Assembly (NCBI GenBank): GCA_017745115.1
Contig: JAGIAA010000001.1
Coordinates: 1-64,000, forward strand
DNA length: 64,000 nucleotides
Direction of reading: 5' to 3'
Source: Sphingobium sp.
GTDB taxonomy: Bacteria; Pseudomonadota; Alphaproteobacteria; Sphingomonadales; Sphingomonadaceae
Shown here: one piece after another, positions 18,218 to 30,938 of the stretch
Layout of the letters: every line of letters begins with the position of its first letter
Numbering within the stretch: position 1 is the stretch's first letter
Translations under genes and position numbers: made by a program
Notes under the pieces: generated by a model
The model's database searches: none
The model's input: only the letters and a program-made list of their open reading frames with translations
Told to the model about the DNA's origin: nothing

Positions 18218-20026
18218 TCAGGCCGCCGTCAGAAAAGCCTCCGGCGGCAATGCCATCAGCGAATCCGCGCCGCCCTCGATCTTGCGGCGAAGCGCGCCTG
18301 CGTCCGGCATGATCCGTTCGGCGAAGTAACGCGCCGTCACCAGCTTGGCGTTGAGGAAATCGGCATTGCCGGTGCCTGACTGGAGCAGCGCCTGGGCAGC
18401 GCGAGCCATCTTCAGCCACATGAGCCCGACCGAGACGATCCCCATGATGTGCATATATGCATAAGCGGCAGCACCGGCATTGTTCGGGTTCGCCATGGCA
18501 TTCTGCATGAGCCACATGGTAGCGGCCTGCAGCTGCTGGTTAGCCTTTTCGAGCGCCTCCGCGACCGGGGCGACGGCAGGGCCCGCCGATTTGCCGAGCG
18601 CAACCTCTTCGCCGACCAGCCTGAAGAAGGCCTGGATCGCACGGCCGCCGTTGCGCGCCAGCTTGCGGCCGACCAGATCCATGGCCTGCACACCGTTGGC
18701 GCCTTCGTAGATCATCGTGATACGTGCGTCTCGCACCTGCTGCTCGACGCCGGTCTCGGTGATGTAGCCATGGCCGCCGAAAACTTGCTGCGACAGCACG
18801 GCGACGTCGAAGCCCTTGTCGGTGCCATAGCCCTTGATCACCGGCGTCAGCAGCTCGAGCAGATCTTCGGCATCCTGCCGCTCCTGATCGCTCGGCGCGA
18901 GCTTCGAAAGATCGACCTGCAGCGCGATCCACAAAGCGAGTGCCCGGAGACCCTCGGTGAGCGACTTGCCCTCCATGAGCATGCGGCGGACGTCGGGATG
19001 GACGAACAGCGTGTCGGCGGGTTTGTCGGGCTCTGCAGCGCCAGTGAGCGCTCTGCCCTGCCGCCGTTCCATCGCGTAGCGGGCGGCGTTCTGATAAGCG
19101 AGTTCGGCCTGGCCGAGCCCCTGAAGGCCCACGCCCAGCCGCGCCTGGTTCATCATGATGAACATGGCGGCGAGCCCCTTATGCTCCTCCCCGACCATCC
19201 AGCCGATGGCGTCGTCATAGTTCATGACGCAGGTGCAATTGCCGTGGATGCCCATCTTGTGCTCGATCGAACCGCAGGAAACGGCATTACGGCCGCCGAG
19301 CGAGCCATCGTCGTTGACCATCACACGCGGCACGAGGAACAGCGAGATGCCCTTGCTGCCTTCGGGCGCGCCCGGCGTCTTGGCGAGGACGAGGTGGATG
19401 ATGTTCTCGGCCATGTCATGCTCGCCGCCCGAGATGAAGATCTTGGTGCCACTGATCTTGTAGCTGCCGTCGGCCTGCGGCTCGGCGCGCGTCTTGATCA
19501 TGCCGAGATCCGTGCCGGCATGAGGCTCGGTCAAGTTCATCGTGCCGCACCAGCGGCCCGCGACCATGTTCGGCACATATTTCTGCTTGAGCGCATCCGA
19601 GCCCACCGCAAGGATCGCCTCGATCGCACCGCCGGTCAGGCCGTTGTACATTTCAAGCGCGTGGTTGGCCGAGACGAAATATTCGCTGACTGCCGTCGCG
19701 ACGACCATCGGCAGCGCCTGGCCGCCATATTCCTCGGGTGCGTGGAGCGTCGTCCAGCCGCCTTCGACAAACTGGTCGAAAGCGTCCTTAAAACCCGGCG
19801 GGACGATGACGCTGCCATCATCCTCGCGCTTGCAGCCGACCTTGTCGCCAACAGCGTTCAGCGGAAACATGACCCCGGCCGCGAACTTGCCCCCCTCTTC
19901 CAGCACCGCCTGGACGATGTCGGCCGAAGCGGCGGTGAATCCGGGTGTGTTGCTGAGCCGGTCGAGGCCGATGATCTCGTCGAGGACGAAACGCGTATCG
20001 CCGACGGGCGCGGTATAGCTGGGCAT
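18218..20026 (-). CDS. Acyl-CoA dehydrogenase, DmdC-like long form
   Basis: A 602-residue FAD enzyme. It has an N-terminal helical domain, then the middle-domain signature LTEPHAGTDLGMIKTRA and ISGTKIFISGGEHDM, then the FAD C-domain with MIYEGANGVQAMDLVGRKL, containing the catalytic Glu region, and an extra ~130-residue C-terminal domain. The 600-residue layout matches the 3-methylmercaptopropionyl-CoA dehydrogenase/AcdH group, but substrate cannot be assigned. It lies 51 bp downstream of a MerR regulator on the same strand, probably one autoregulated operon for beta-oxidation. Confidence 0.9.
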   Translation of the reverse strand: MPSYTAPVGDTRFVLDEIIGLDRLSNTPGFTAASADIVQAVLEEGGKFAAGVMFPLNAVGDKVGCKREDDGSVIVPPGFKDAFDQFVEGGWTTLHAPEEYGGQALPMVVATAVSEYFVSANHALEMYNGLTGGAIEAILAVGSDALKQKYVPNMVAGRWCGTMNLTEPHAGTDLGMIKTRAEPQADGSYKISGTKIFISGGEHDMAENIIHLVLAKTPGAPEGSKGISLFLVPRVMVNDDGSLGGRNAVSCGSIEHKMGIHGNCTCVMNYDDAIGWMVGEEHKGLAAMFIMMNQARLGVGLQGLGQAELAYQNAARYAMERRQGRALTGAAEPDKPADTLFVHPDVRRMLMEGKSLTEGLRALALWIALQVDLSKLAPSDQERQDAEDLLELLTPVIKGYGTDKGFDVAVLSQQVFGGHGYITETGVEQQVRDARITMIYEGANGVQAMDLVGRKLARNGGRAIQAFFRLVGEEVALGKSAGPAVAPVAEALEKANQQLQAATMWLMQNAMANPNNAGAAAYAYMHIMGIVSVGLMWLKMARAAQALLQSGTGNADFLNAKLVTARYFAERIMPDAGALRRKIEGGADSLMALPPEAFLTAA

Positions 20027-20077
20027 GAAATCTCTCCTGAGGCTTCCCCCAGTCTATCCGCCCACGCCGGCAAGAGG

Positions 20078-20494
20078 CTAGTCTTTTTGCCCGTTCAGCA
20101 TCGCAATGAATTGGGAAAGCTCAGCCACGGCCTCGTCGATGTCGCGCCTCTGCGCGTTCAGGAAGGCAACCCGATCCGAACATTTCTGGATCGTCACCTC
20201 GCGCTGCGCCGCGCGGCCATCATCGACGTCGTAGAGATCGATCATTTCGCGAATGTCTGCGAGCGAAAAGCCTACGCGCTTGCCACGCAGGATCCACGCC
20301 AGCCGCGCCCTGTCCCGGTGGCTGTAGATCCGGGCAAGGCCCTGCCGGCGGGGGGATATGAGGCCCTCATCCTCGTAGAAACGCAAGGCTCGGGCGGTTA
20401 CCCCAAACTCGGTGCACATCTCGGAAATCGAGAACTCTTCGCGGTCATCCTTCGCCGGGATTTGGACCCCGGCGATCGTCACAGGATTCTTCAT
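20078..20494 (-). CDS. MerR-family regulator, LiuR-like
   Basis: 138 residues from ATG 20494 (MKNPVTIAG); the frame is open upstream to 20563 but that part spans the predicted operator. The winged HTH reads FSISEMCTEFGVTARALRFYEDEGLISPRRQG, followed by RIYSHRDRARLAWILRGKRVGFSLADIREMIDLYD and a C-terminal coiled coil. No cysteine metal site is seen. This subgroup (LiuR and relatives) controls branched-chain amino acid and fatty acid breakdown, in line with the acyl-CoA dehydrogenase gene 51 bp downstream. Confidence 0.88.
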   Translation of the reverse strand: MKNPVTIAGVQIPAKDDREEFSISEMCTEFGVTARALRFYEDEGLISPRRQGLARIYSHRDRARLAWILRGKRVGFSLADIREMIDLYDVDDGRAAQREVTIQKCSDRVAFLNAQRRDIDEAVAELSQFIAMLNGQKD

Positions 20495-20544
20495 GCCTAC
20501 AATGCTAACTAAGCTGTTGCTGTGGGTCAAAGCATCCCGATAAC

Positions 20545-20558
20545 TGACGTAGACGTCA
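20545..20558. promoter_or_regulatory. Predicted operator of the MerR/LiuR-like regulator
   Basis: The sequence TGACGTAGACGTCA is a perfect palindrome (TGACGT-AG-ACGTCA) centred about 57 bp upstream of the regulator's start codon. LiuR-type MerR proteins are known, as I recall, to bind palindromes with the core ACGT-N2-ACGT, which this site has exactly. A possible promoter lies between it and the gene: TTGACC-N17-TAGCAT on the minus strand. Autoregulation of the MerR/acyl-CoA dehydrogenase operon is inferred. Confidence 0.6.
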
Positions 20559-20595
20559 ATCAACCGTTAGGACTAACAACTGTGTACTTTTGGCC

Positions 20596-21006
20596 TCAGT
20601 CGGAAATTCGCTCGAGCCCGGAGTCCGTTACGCGCCGGTAGAAACAGCTACGCTCACCAGTGTGGCAGGCCGGCCCTTTGGGCGTGACGATAAGCCACAC
20701 CGCGTCCTGATCGCAGTCAATGCGGATATCCTGCACAATCAACTCGTTGCCGGACTCCTCGCCCTTCATCCAGAGCTTTCCGCGACTGCGCGACCAGAAA
20801 TGCGCACGCCTGGTCCGCACCGTCTCCGCAAGAGCCTGTGCATTCATATGCGCGAGCATCAGCACCTCGCCCGTCGCGCCATCCGTGGCGACAGCGGTGA
20901 TCAGGCCATCACGGTCATATTTAGGATCGAGGGCCAGGCCCGTTTCGCGTTGGTCGGTCATGGGGGGCGCTATATCGCGGGTGAAAGGATCGGGAAAGCG
21001 GCTCAC
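20596..21006 (-). CDS. hisI: Phosphoribosyl-AMP cyclohydrolase
   Basis: 136 residues; opens the adenine ring of phosphoribosyl-AMP in histidine synthesis. DCDQDAVWL and [12 protein letters not shown] carry the metal-binding Asp and Cys residues, and [19 protein letters not shown] is the family signature. The GTG at 21006 overlaps the upstream stop (GTGA), favouring coupling to the dehydrogenase gene; the ATG at 20961 gives a 121-residue form closer to the usual length, so the start is uncertain. No hisE fusion is present. Confidence 0.92.
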   Translation of the reverse strand: MSRFPDPFTRDIAPPMTDQRETGLALDPKYDRDGLITAVATDGATGEVLMLAHMNAQALAETVRTRRAHFWSRSRGKLWMKGEESGNELIVQDIRIDCDQDAVWLIVTPKGPACHTGERSCFYRRVTDSGLERISD

Positions 21007-22064
21007 CCGCGTCCGATCAGTTTCCTCGCCATCCCGTCAGCGACTTCGGCCGCAGGGAGTCCGCTTGCGGCGCTCTCGGCCCAGATCGCCTTCAGGCGCG
21101 CCGGTATCTCCGCGACCTTGGCTTCCACGAAGCTCCGGTCGCCCAGCCGGAAATATTCGGAGGCCACGTTGATGATGCCGCCGGCGTTGATCACATAGTC
21201 GGGCGCATAGAGAATGCCGCGCGCATGCAGGCGCGCTGCGTCCGCAGCGAGCGCGAGCTGGTTATTCGCACCACCGGCCACGATCGGTGCGGCGAGCAGC
21301 GGGATCGAGGCCTCCGTCAGGATTGCACCCAGCGCATTGGGGCTGAACACGTCCGCCTCGACGGTCATGATTTCCTCTGCTGAAACGGCCTTCGCGCCGA
21401 GTTCGCTAGCCAATGCCGCTGCGCGCTGTTCATTGGCATCGGCCAATGTTAGCCGCGCCCCGTCTTTGGCGAGCAGCCGCGCCGTTCCGCCGCCGACACT
21501 GCCGACGCCCTGGATCGCGACATGGACGCCCGACATGTCGGCCTTGCCGAGCTTCTGCTCAACCGCCGCCCTGATGCCGAAATAGACGCCCTTGGCCGTG
21601 GAAGGCCCTGGATCGCCGCCGGCCTTGCCGCTGGCCACTGGCAGGCCTGAAACGTGGCGGGTTGCCGAGGCGATCGTTTCCATGTCGGCCTCGCTCATGC
21701 CGACGTCCTCGGCCGTCACATAGCGCCCGCCGAGCGATTCGATCGCCTCGCCGAACGCGCGTAGCTGGTCACCGGTCTTGGGTGCATCGCCGGCCAGAAT
21801 CACGCCCTTGCCGCCGCCGACGGGCAATCCCGCCATCGCATTCTTGTAGCTCATGCCGCGCGACAGGCGCAGCGCGTCGGTCAGCGCGTCGGCATCCTTG
21901 GCATAGCGCCAGTAGCGCACGCCGCCGCTCGACGGCCCGAGATGGGTCGAATGTATCGCGATAACGGCCTGCAAGCCCGTCGCGGAATCGGTGAAAAAAT
22001 GGACATCCTCATGTCCGTCGAAATCCGGATGAGACCAGAACATCGCGCGCTGCCCGCTTGTCAT
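21003..22064 (-). CDS. Glu/Leu/Phe/Val dehydrogenase
   Basis: 353 residues from ATG 22064, or 346 from ATG 22043. NAD(P)-dependent oxidative deamination of a branched-chain or aromatic amino acid. The substrate/catalytic lysines are in [19 protein letters not shown], the catalytic Asp in TAEDVGMSE, and the Rossmann glycines in [15 protein letters not shown]. The length fits the leucine/phenylalanine dehydrogenase branch better than hexameric GDH (~450). The start lies only about 11 nt beyond the 3' end of tRNA-His, so the two are probably co-transcribed. Confidence 0.9.
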   Translation of the reverse strand: MTSGQRAMFWSHPDFDGHEDVHFFTDSATGLQAVIAIHSTHLGPSSGGVRYWRYAKDADALTDALRLSRGMSYKNAMAGLPVGGGKGVILAGDAPKTGDQLRAFGEAIESLGGRYVTAEDVGMSEADMETIASATRHVSGLPVASGKAGGDPGPSTAKGVYFGIRAAVEQKLGKADMSGVHVAIQGVGSVGGGTARLLAKDGARLTLADANEQRAAALASELGAKAVSAEEIMTVEADVFSPNALGAILTEASIPLLAAPIVAGGANNQLALAADAARLHARGILYAPDYVINAGGIINVASEYFRLGDRSFVEAKVAEIPARLKAIWAESAASGLPAAEVADGMARKLIGRG

Positions 22065-22075
22065 GACAAAGAAAA

Positions 22076-22153
22076 TGGGGCGACCGACGGGATCCGAACC
22101 CGCGACCTCTGGTACCACAAACCAGCGCTCTAACCAACTGAGCTACGGTCGCC
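22076..22153 (-). tRNA. tRNA-His (GTG anticodon)
   Basis: Read on the minus strand: an extra G(-1), acceptor GCGACCG paired with CGGTCGC, D-arm GCTC...GAGC, anticodon stem CTGGT/ACCAG around loop TTGTGGT (anticodon GTG), T-arm GCGGG-TTCGGAT-CCCGT, discriminator C73 opposite G(-1), and an encoded CCA. The G(-1):C73 pair is the identity feature of tRNA-His. Confidence 0.96.
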
Positions 22154-22370
22154 ACAGCGTCCCGGAGGCCGCTTTCGAGAGGCGCGCCATAATGCGCCAT
22201 GAGGCCAAGCGTCAAGCGCGCAGCTGAAGTTTGTCGAAGGAAAAATGGGAGCGAGGCTCACCGCGCAGGCCGAGGATCGTACACCTCTCCTGCTCTATTC
22301 GCCGGTCCGTCGATCCTGGCACGATGCCCCGAGGCTGAGGCGTATTCGGCAGGCAGGATCGAGGCCGGCA

Positions 22371-22413
22371 AGAAAGGGGCGCCGCGCTTCTCCCACAGAG
22401 CAGCGCGGCGCCC
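22371..22413 (-). terminator. Rho-independent terminator of hupB
   Basis: On the minus strand, 10 nt after the hupB stop, a 12-bp stem GGGCGCCGCGCT / AGCGCGGCGCCC with a 13-nt loop is followed by CTTTCTT. Its position and strength make it the end of the hupB transcript. Confidence 0.8.
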
Positions 22414-22422
22414 TCGCTTGTC

Positions 22423-22695
22423 TTAGTTGACGGCGTCCTTCAGGCCCTTGCCGGCCTTGAACTTCGGCTGAGCCGAAGCCTTGATCGCCATGGTTTCGCC
22501 GGTGCGCGGATTGCGGCCGGTCGAAGCCTTGCGCTTCGAAACCGAGAAAGTGCCGAAGCCGACGAGGCGAACTTCATCACCCTTCTTCAGCGCACCCGTG
22601 ATCGAGTCGAAAACGCCCTCAACAGCCTTGCCGGCTTCCGCCTTGGTGAGACCGCTGCTGTCTGCGACTGCGCTGATCAGATCCTGCTTGTTCAT
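22423..22695 (-). CDS. hupB: Histone-like DNA-binding protein HU
   Basis: 90 residues from ATG 22695 (MNKQDLISAVADSSGLTKAEA). The open frame extends upstream to 22899 but that part covers the promoter. The HU signature VGFGTFSVSKRKASTGRNPRTG forms the DNA-clamping arm, with the conserved RNP loop. It binds and bends DNA as a dimer in the nucleoid. It stands as its own unit, with promoter at 22757-22785 and terminator at 22371-22413. The lon-hup order is widespread in proteobacteria. Confidence 0.96.
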   Translation of the reverse strand: MNKQDLISAVADSSGLTKAEAGKAVEGVFDSITGALKKGDEVRLVGFGTFSVSKRKASTGRNPRTGETMAIKASAQPKFKAGKGLKDAVN

Positions 22696-22756
22696 AGCCT
22701 TAGGAACCCCCTTCATATTCGTTGCTTGTGGTGGGAATCGTGCCTCGAAGTCGCGC

Positions 22757-22785
22757 ATAAAGGCGCTTCTCCGCGCGGCTGTCAA
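22757..22785 (-). promoter_or_regulatory. Predicted hupB promoter
   Basis: On the minus strand a consensus TTGACA (22780-22785) is followed after 17 nt by CTTTAT (22757-22762), about 62 nt upstream of the hupB start. It is the best housekeeping-type promoter in the window, as expected for a highly expressed gene. Confidence 0.6.
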
Positions 22786-22906
22786 AGATTTTTGCAGGCT
22801 ATGCGCTGAAATGCAGCCAATTCCGGTCGATTCAGGGCCAAAGGCCCCATGATGGGACAGGAAGGACCCCTGAAACGGCGTTTTTTTGCGGTTAAGCACG
22901 CCGCTC

Positions 22907-22930
22907 CCGGAGCCGCCACGGCGACTCCGG
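22907..22930 (-). terminator. Hairpin downstream of lon
   Basis: A 10-bp stem CCGGAGTCGC / GCGGCTCCGG with a CGTG loop lies about 63 nt past the lon stop on the minus strand. No T-run follows, so termination is not assured. The rest of 22696-22992 holds only the hupB leader and promoter; no further gene is seen. Confidence 0.35.
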
Positions 22931-22992
22931 CGCCGACCCTGCGCCTCGGAAAGATGCGAGACTCGGAAGAACGGCCGGGGCCGGACGCTTGC

Positions 22993-25389
<2,397 letters not shown>

Positions 25390-25443
25390 GGTCACTCCAG
25401 TAGCGGCATCAGCCAAGACTCGGCCGTTCCGCGCTTGTTCTTA

Positions 25444-25471
25444 ATATCGGAGCGTGCGCATCCCGTTTCAA
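25444..25471 (-). promoter_or_regulatory. Candidate lon promoter, possibly RpoH-type
   Basis: On the minus strand TTGAAA (25466-25471) is followed after 15 nt by CCGATAT (25444-25450), about 55 nt upstream of lon. The TTGAAA with a CC-containing -10 resembles alphaproteobacterial heat-shock promoters, and lon is a classical RpoH target, but the -10 match is only partial. Confidence 0.35.
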
Positions 25472-25559
25472 CACATCTGCGCGCAATCCTACGTCCAACC
25501 CGGTGAAGATTGTCTGAAGCGGCAGGAAAAAACCGGGAAATTACGGGGTTTTCGCCTGC

Positions 25560-25901
25560 TCAGAAGGGCATTTTGAAGCCGGGCGGTATCGGCAGGCCAG
25601 ACGTCACCTTGCCCATGTGAGAGCCCGCTGCTTCGTCGGCCTTCGCCTTGGCATCGTTGTACGCCGCGACGATGAGGTCCTCCAGCATGGTCTTGTCGGC
25701 CGGCACGATCAGGCTGTCGTCGATGGAGAGGCCCAGGATGCGGCCCTTGGCGCTCGCCTTGATCCGCACCAGACCGCCGCCGGAAACGCCCTCAACCTCG
25801 ACCGTTTCAAGCTCGGCCTGGGCCTTCTGCATGTCTTCCTGCAGCTTGCCGACCATGCCCATGATGTCGGCGCCGCCGAACAGGTCGTTGATGTCCTTCA
25901 T
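25560..25901 (-). CDS. YbaB/EbfC family nucleoid-associated protein
   Basis: 113 residues. The family pattern is present: MGMVGKLQEDMQKAQAELE (helix), then TVEVEGVSGGGLVRIKASAKGRILGLSIDDSL, then a helical C-terminus and a Gly/Pro-rich end (GLPIPPGFKMPF). It binds DNA as a dimer. It lies 12 bp downstream of dnaX, the conserved dnaX-ybaB pair; recR, often third, is not found here. Confidence 0.93.
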   Translation of the reverse strand: MKDINDLFGGADIMGMVGKLQEDMQKAQAELETVEVEGVSGGGLVRIKASAKGRILGLSIDDSLIVPADKTMLEDLIVAAYNDAKAKADEAAGSHMGKVTSGLPIPPGFKMPF

Positions 25902-25913
25902 TGGTAATCTCCG

Positions 25914-27617
<1,704 letters not shown>

Positions 27618-27710
27618 CGCTTTCGACCTTAGCGGCGAAAAGGGGCGCTGCACACAGTCCCTTTCGCGAGAGCGAAACCAGCCCTATCATCCGCGCGCGG
27701 AGAGGACCGA

Positions 27711-28286
27711 ATGCGCAGATTCACACGGCAGTTTATCGCCCTTTTTCTAGGCAGCGCATTTTTCTGCGCGCATACGCCGGGGACTGCCCAGTCGGCCACG
27801 GACGCAAAGCCCGTCCCGCCGTCCTACTCCGCCACGGATGCTCCCCCACAGCTGGATTGCAACAAAACCCTGGATCAGCTCGAACGCGACATGTCTCCGG
27901 TCGACAACGACAAGTTCGCGCAATGGATCGACCGTTATCAGGCGATGAACACCTATTTCGACGCGCTGATCGAATGGGACGGACAGCAATTCGTGAAAGC
28001 CGGCAAGTGGACTCCGCAAAAGAAGAAGGACTTCGAGGCAATGCTGCTCGCTCGCCCCGAGTTAACGGAAAACTGGTCCTATTTCTCGAATGCAAGCACC
28101 CGCGCGCTGAGCAATCTCTCAACGTTCATCGACAAGGCGAACAAGAAGGATGACGCCGGAGCCTGCCGGGCTTTCAATGCCATCTTCGCAGATATGGGCC
28201 AGATCAGACAGCGCGGCCTCGACCATTCCGCCGCAATCGATCGCCTCTACCAAGCAGAGGCCGCAAAGATCGGCTTGACGCTCTAG
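27711..28286 (+). CDS. Secreted protein of unknown function
   Basis: 191 residues. Signal peptide MRRFTRQFIALFLGSAFFCAHTPGTAQ, then a mature part predicted mostly helical with exactly two cysteines (C50 and C152) that could pair in the periplasm. No domain is recognised. The gene is convergent with the DMT transporter gene, the two stops sharing CTAG at 28283-28286, leaving no room for a terminator. Confidence 0.7.
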   Translation: MRRFTRQFIALFLGSAFFCAHTPGTAQSATDAKPVPPSYSATDAPPQLDCNKTLDQLERDMSPVDNDKFAQWIDRYQAMNTYFDALIEWDGQQFVKAGKWTPQKKKDFEAMLLARPELTENWSYFSNASTRALSNLSTFIDKANKKDDAGACRAFNAIFADMGQIRQRGLDHSAAIDRLYQAEAAKIGLTL

Positions 28287-29281
28287 GATTTCTGGCCAGC
28301 CGGCGCGGCTTTGGCCCCGAACGAGAGCGGCAAGGCAATTCCCACGAGAATCAATACCATGCCGGCCACGTGATAGACGTGAAAGGGCTCACCCAGGATG
28401 AGCGATGCAAGCAGGGCGCCGAACAGGGGCTGAAGATTGATGACCTGGCCGGCATCCCCGGCACCGATCTCGGCGACGGCCTTGTTGAACATGAAATAGG
28501 CCACGAGCGACGGCAGAAGCATCACATAAGCGATGCCGGCCAGCGCGCCCGGCGTGAAGTGGACGGTGCGCGTCTGCAACTCGTTGACTGCCAAGGGCGC
28601 CATGGCGAGCGCACCGATGGCAATGGTGATCGCCAGGAAGCTGAGCCCATCGATGGGCGGACGAAGACGCAACAGCACCGTGTAAAGCGCCCAGAGCGCC
28701 ACAGCACATATGACGAGCGCGTCGCCATGGTTGAAATGGAACGATGCCATGGCGGCAGGATCCGCCCGAAAGATGATGATCAGCACGCCGACGGCAGCAA
28801 CGATGCAGCCCATGATCTGCGCAAAGCGCGGCTGTGTGCGGAAGAGCAGATAGTCGAAGAACAGGACCAGCGCGGGGATCGCCGCCTGCACCAGCAGGCT
28901 GTTCGCCGCCGTCGTGTATTGCAGGCCCGAGTACATGAGGGCGTTGAATGAACCCACGCCGACCATGCCGAGCATCAGGATGACGAGCCAATGGCGGCGG
29001 ATCAGCGCGCGATCGGCCGAAATACGCCGCCACGCGATCGGCAGCGCGATCAGCGACGCCCCGCCCCAGCGCAGGAAAGCCAGCGTAAAAGGCGGCACAT
29101 CTTCATGAATTGCGCGGGCGACGATGGAGTTGCCCGACCAGAGCAGCATCACGAGGCCAAGCATGAGATAGACGGTGCGGCGACGCGATGCGGTCTGCAA
29201 AGGATTGAGCCTCTCGAGCGAAGGAGGCCGCATATGGCTCCCTGCGGCACCGTGAGCAAGGGCCGCTCCGGTTGCATTCAT
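28283..29281 (-). CDS. DMT superfamily (EamA) transporter
   Basis: 332 residues with about ten hydrophobic helices in two EamA repeats: the first from about 37 (TVYLMLGLVMLLWSGNSIVARAI), the second from about 178 (GDALVICAVALWALYTVLLR). WSGNSIVARA and the closing EPFHVYHVAGMVLILVGIAL are usual for YdcZ/RhaT-like metabolite exporters. Substrate unknown. The N-terminal 35 residues are polar, and a start nearer the first helix (M16) is possible. Divergent from the POT gene by 56 bp. Confidence 0.88.
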   Translation of the reverse strand: MNATGAALAHGAAGSHMRPPSLERLNPLQTASRRRTVYLMLGLVMLLWSGNSIVARAIHEDVPPFTLAFLRWGGASLIALPIAWRRISADRALIRRHWLVILMLGMVGVGSFNALMYSGLQYTTAANSLLVQAAIPALVLFFDYLLFRTQPRFAQIMGCIVAAVGVLIIIFRADPAAMASFHFNHGDALVICAVALWALYTVLLRLRPPIDGLSFLAITIAIGALAMAPLAVNELQTRTVHFTPGALAGIAYVMLLPSLVAYFMFNKAVAEIGAGDAGQVINLQPLFGALLASLILGEPFHVYHVAGMVLILVGIALPLSFGAKAAPAGQKS

Positions 29282-29337
29282 ATGGTTTCGGGCTTCTAAC
29301 GATCCATTCGATCAACAGCCTGCGGACCGCTGCCCCT

Positions 29338-30741
29338 ATGACCACCGCCGAAATCACGCCCGAACTCAATGCAGTCGACCATGCGGACCGCGCTTTTGCC
29401 GGCCATCCCAAGGGCTTGGGTTACCTGACCTTCACCGAGCTGTGGGAGCGCTTTTCCTACTACGGCATGCAGAACCTGCTCGTGCTCTACATGGTCAATT
29501 ACCTGCTCCTGCCTGGCAATGCGGACCAGATCATCGGCTTCGAAACGTTCCGCAGCCTCTTCGGCCTCTCGAATACCGAGGGCCAACCGCTCGCCTCGGC
29601 CATCTACGGCAATTACACCGGCTTCGTTTATCTGACGCCCATTCTCGGCGGCCTGCTCGCGGACCGATTGCTGGGACGGCGCTACACGGTGCTCGCGGGC
29701 GCGATCATCATGGCGATGGGGCATTTCCTGATGGCGTTCAACGCGACCTTCCTCTTCGCCCTCTTCTGCCTCGTAATCGGCAGCGGCTGCTTCAAGGGCA
29801 ATATCGCGAGCCAGGTCGGCGGGCTCTACAAGCCCGAGGACCACCGCCGGGCGGACGCCTTCCAGATCTACTATCTCGGCATCAACCTCGCCGGCATCGT
29901 GACGCCGCTGGTTGTCGGCACGCTCGGCGAAAAGGTCGGCTGGCATTACGGCTTCGGCGCGGCCGGCGTCGGCATGCTGCTGGCGCTGGTCATCTATCTT
30001 TCGGGGCAGCGCTACCTGCCGGCGGATTCGATCTCGCGTCGTGACAAGGCTGCGAAAAAGGAGCCGCGCAAGCCGCTCACCCGCACCGAGTGGCAGGCCC
30101 TCGCCGCGCTTGTGCTGATGATCCCGGCGCTGGCCTTCGCGATCGTGCCCAACAATCAGATCTTCAACGCCTATCTGGTCTGGGGCGACCAGCGTTTCGA
30201 CCTCACTTTCTTCGCCATCCGGATTCCGACCACCTATCTCACCTCGATCGACGCCATCACATCGATCAGCTTCCTTGCGATCGTTGCGCTCTTCTACCGC
30301 TGGTACGGCAAGCGCTGGAATGAGCCGGACGAGCTCGGCAAGATGATCATCGGCGCGATCTTCTCGATTGCCGGCATGCTGTGCCTCTACATGGCGGCCG
30401 CGACCACGCCTGCCGACCACAAGATCACCTTGTTCTGGCCGATGATGTTCGAACTGCTGAACTCCATCGGCTTTGCGCATCTGCTGCCGGTGAGCCTGGC
30501 GCTGTTCGCGCGGCTGGCGCCGGCGTCGCTCAATGCCGCCGTGATCGGCCTCTATTACCTGGCCTTTTTCGGCGCCAACAAGCTTGTCGGCTATTTCGGC
30601 GGCTTCTACGAAACCATGGCCACGCCGACATTCTGGCTGATGCATGCCGGCTTCGCGGCTGGCGCTGGCGCGGTTTTCCTGCTGTTCAAGCTGACACTGG
30701 CAAAGCGGCTGATGGGCGGGCCTGCGCCGGCAATGGCCTGA
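29338..30741 (+). CDS. POT family oligopeptide:H+ symporter
   Basis: 467 residues from ATG 29338 (MTTAEITPELN). The PTR2 signatures are present: FTELWERFSYYGMQNLLVLYMV (helix 1, with the ExxERFxYY proton-coupling motif), GGLLADRLLGRRYTVLAG, and the helix 5 segment FKGNIASQVGGLYKPEDHRRADAFQIYYLGINLA. About 14 helices. It takes up di- and tripeptides with protons across the inner membrane. The upstream part of the open frame (from 29272) lacks support. Confidence 0.93.
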   Translation: MTTAEITPELNAVDHADRAFAGHPKGLGYLTFTELWERFSYYGMQNLLVLYMVNYLLLPGNADQIIGFETFRSLFGLSNTEGQPLASAIYGNYTGFVYLTPILGGLLADRLLGRRYTVLAGAIIMAMGHFLMAFNATFLFALFCLVIGSGCFKGNIASQVGGLYKPEDHRRADAFQIYYLGINLAGIVTPLVVGTLGEKVGWHYGFGAAGVGMLLALVIYLSGQRYLPADSISRRDKAAKKEPRKPLTRTEWQALAALVLMIPALAFAIVPNNQIFNAYLVWGDQRFDLTFFAIRIPTTYLTSIDAITSISFLAIVALFYRWYGKRWNEPDELGKMIIGAIFSIAGMLCLYMAAATTPADHKITLFWPMMFELLNSIGFAHLLPVSLALFARLAPASLNAAVIGLYYLAFFGANKLVGYFGGFYETMATPTFWLMHAGFAAGAGAVFLLFKLTLAKRLMGGPAPAMA

Positions 30742-30749
30742 CGCGGAAA

Positions 30750-30842
30750 GGTGGAAGCCGAACGACCCGCAGCGAATTCGTTGTGGCTGCTTCCGTCAGG
30801 ACCTGACCAGGTTGGCGAAGACTACGTCCGCCGACTTCCGCG
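30750..30842 (-). ncRNA. ffs: Signal recognition particle RNA (4.5S type)
   Basis: On the minus strand the SRP RNA helix 8 core reads GGTCAGGTCC-TGAC-GGAAGCAGCC, the universally conserved Ffh-binding element, here with a UGAC (URRC-type) tetraloop in place of GGAA. The ends pair as GGAAGTCGG with TCGGCTTCC, giving a hairpin of about 90 nt, the small bacterial SRP form without an Alu domain. It lies convergent to the POT gene. dnaX is about 3 kb away; ffs near dnaX is a common order. Exact ends are estimated to a few nt. Confidence 0.9.
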
Positions 30843-30846
30843 GCGG

Positions 30847-30875
30847 CATATGGCCGCCCTCCCCGGAAAATGCAA
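30847..30875 (-). promoter_or_regulatory. Predicted SRP RNA promoter
   Basis: On the minus strand TTGCAT (30870-30875) is followed after 17 nt by CATATG (30847-30852). A start about 7 nt further on falls at the first paired base of the SRP RNA, which fits well. Confidence 0.5.
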
Positions 30876-30938
30876 GCCGGATGCGGCATTTACGGCAGAG
30901 CGCGCTATGCTGGGCGGACCACGATGGAGGCTCTTGCC

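Noticed and set aside
18449..20512. 687-residue plus-strand frame opposite the acyl-CoA dehydrogenase and MerR genes
   Set aside because: Antisense shadow of two well-supported genes; no recognisable protein.
22306..22320. TGGCACG resembling a sigma-54 -24 element
   Set aside because: No TTGC follows at the right distance and no suitable gene starts downstream.
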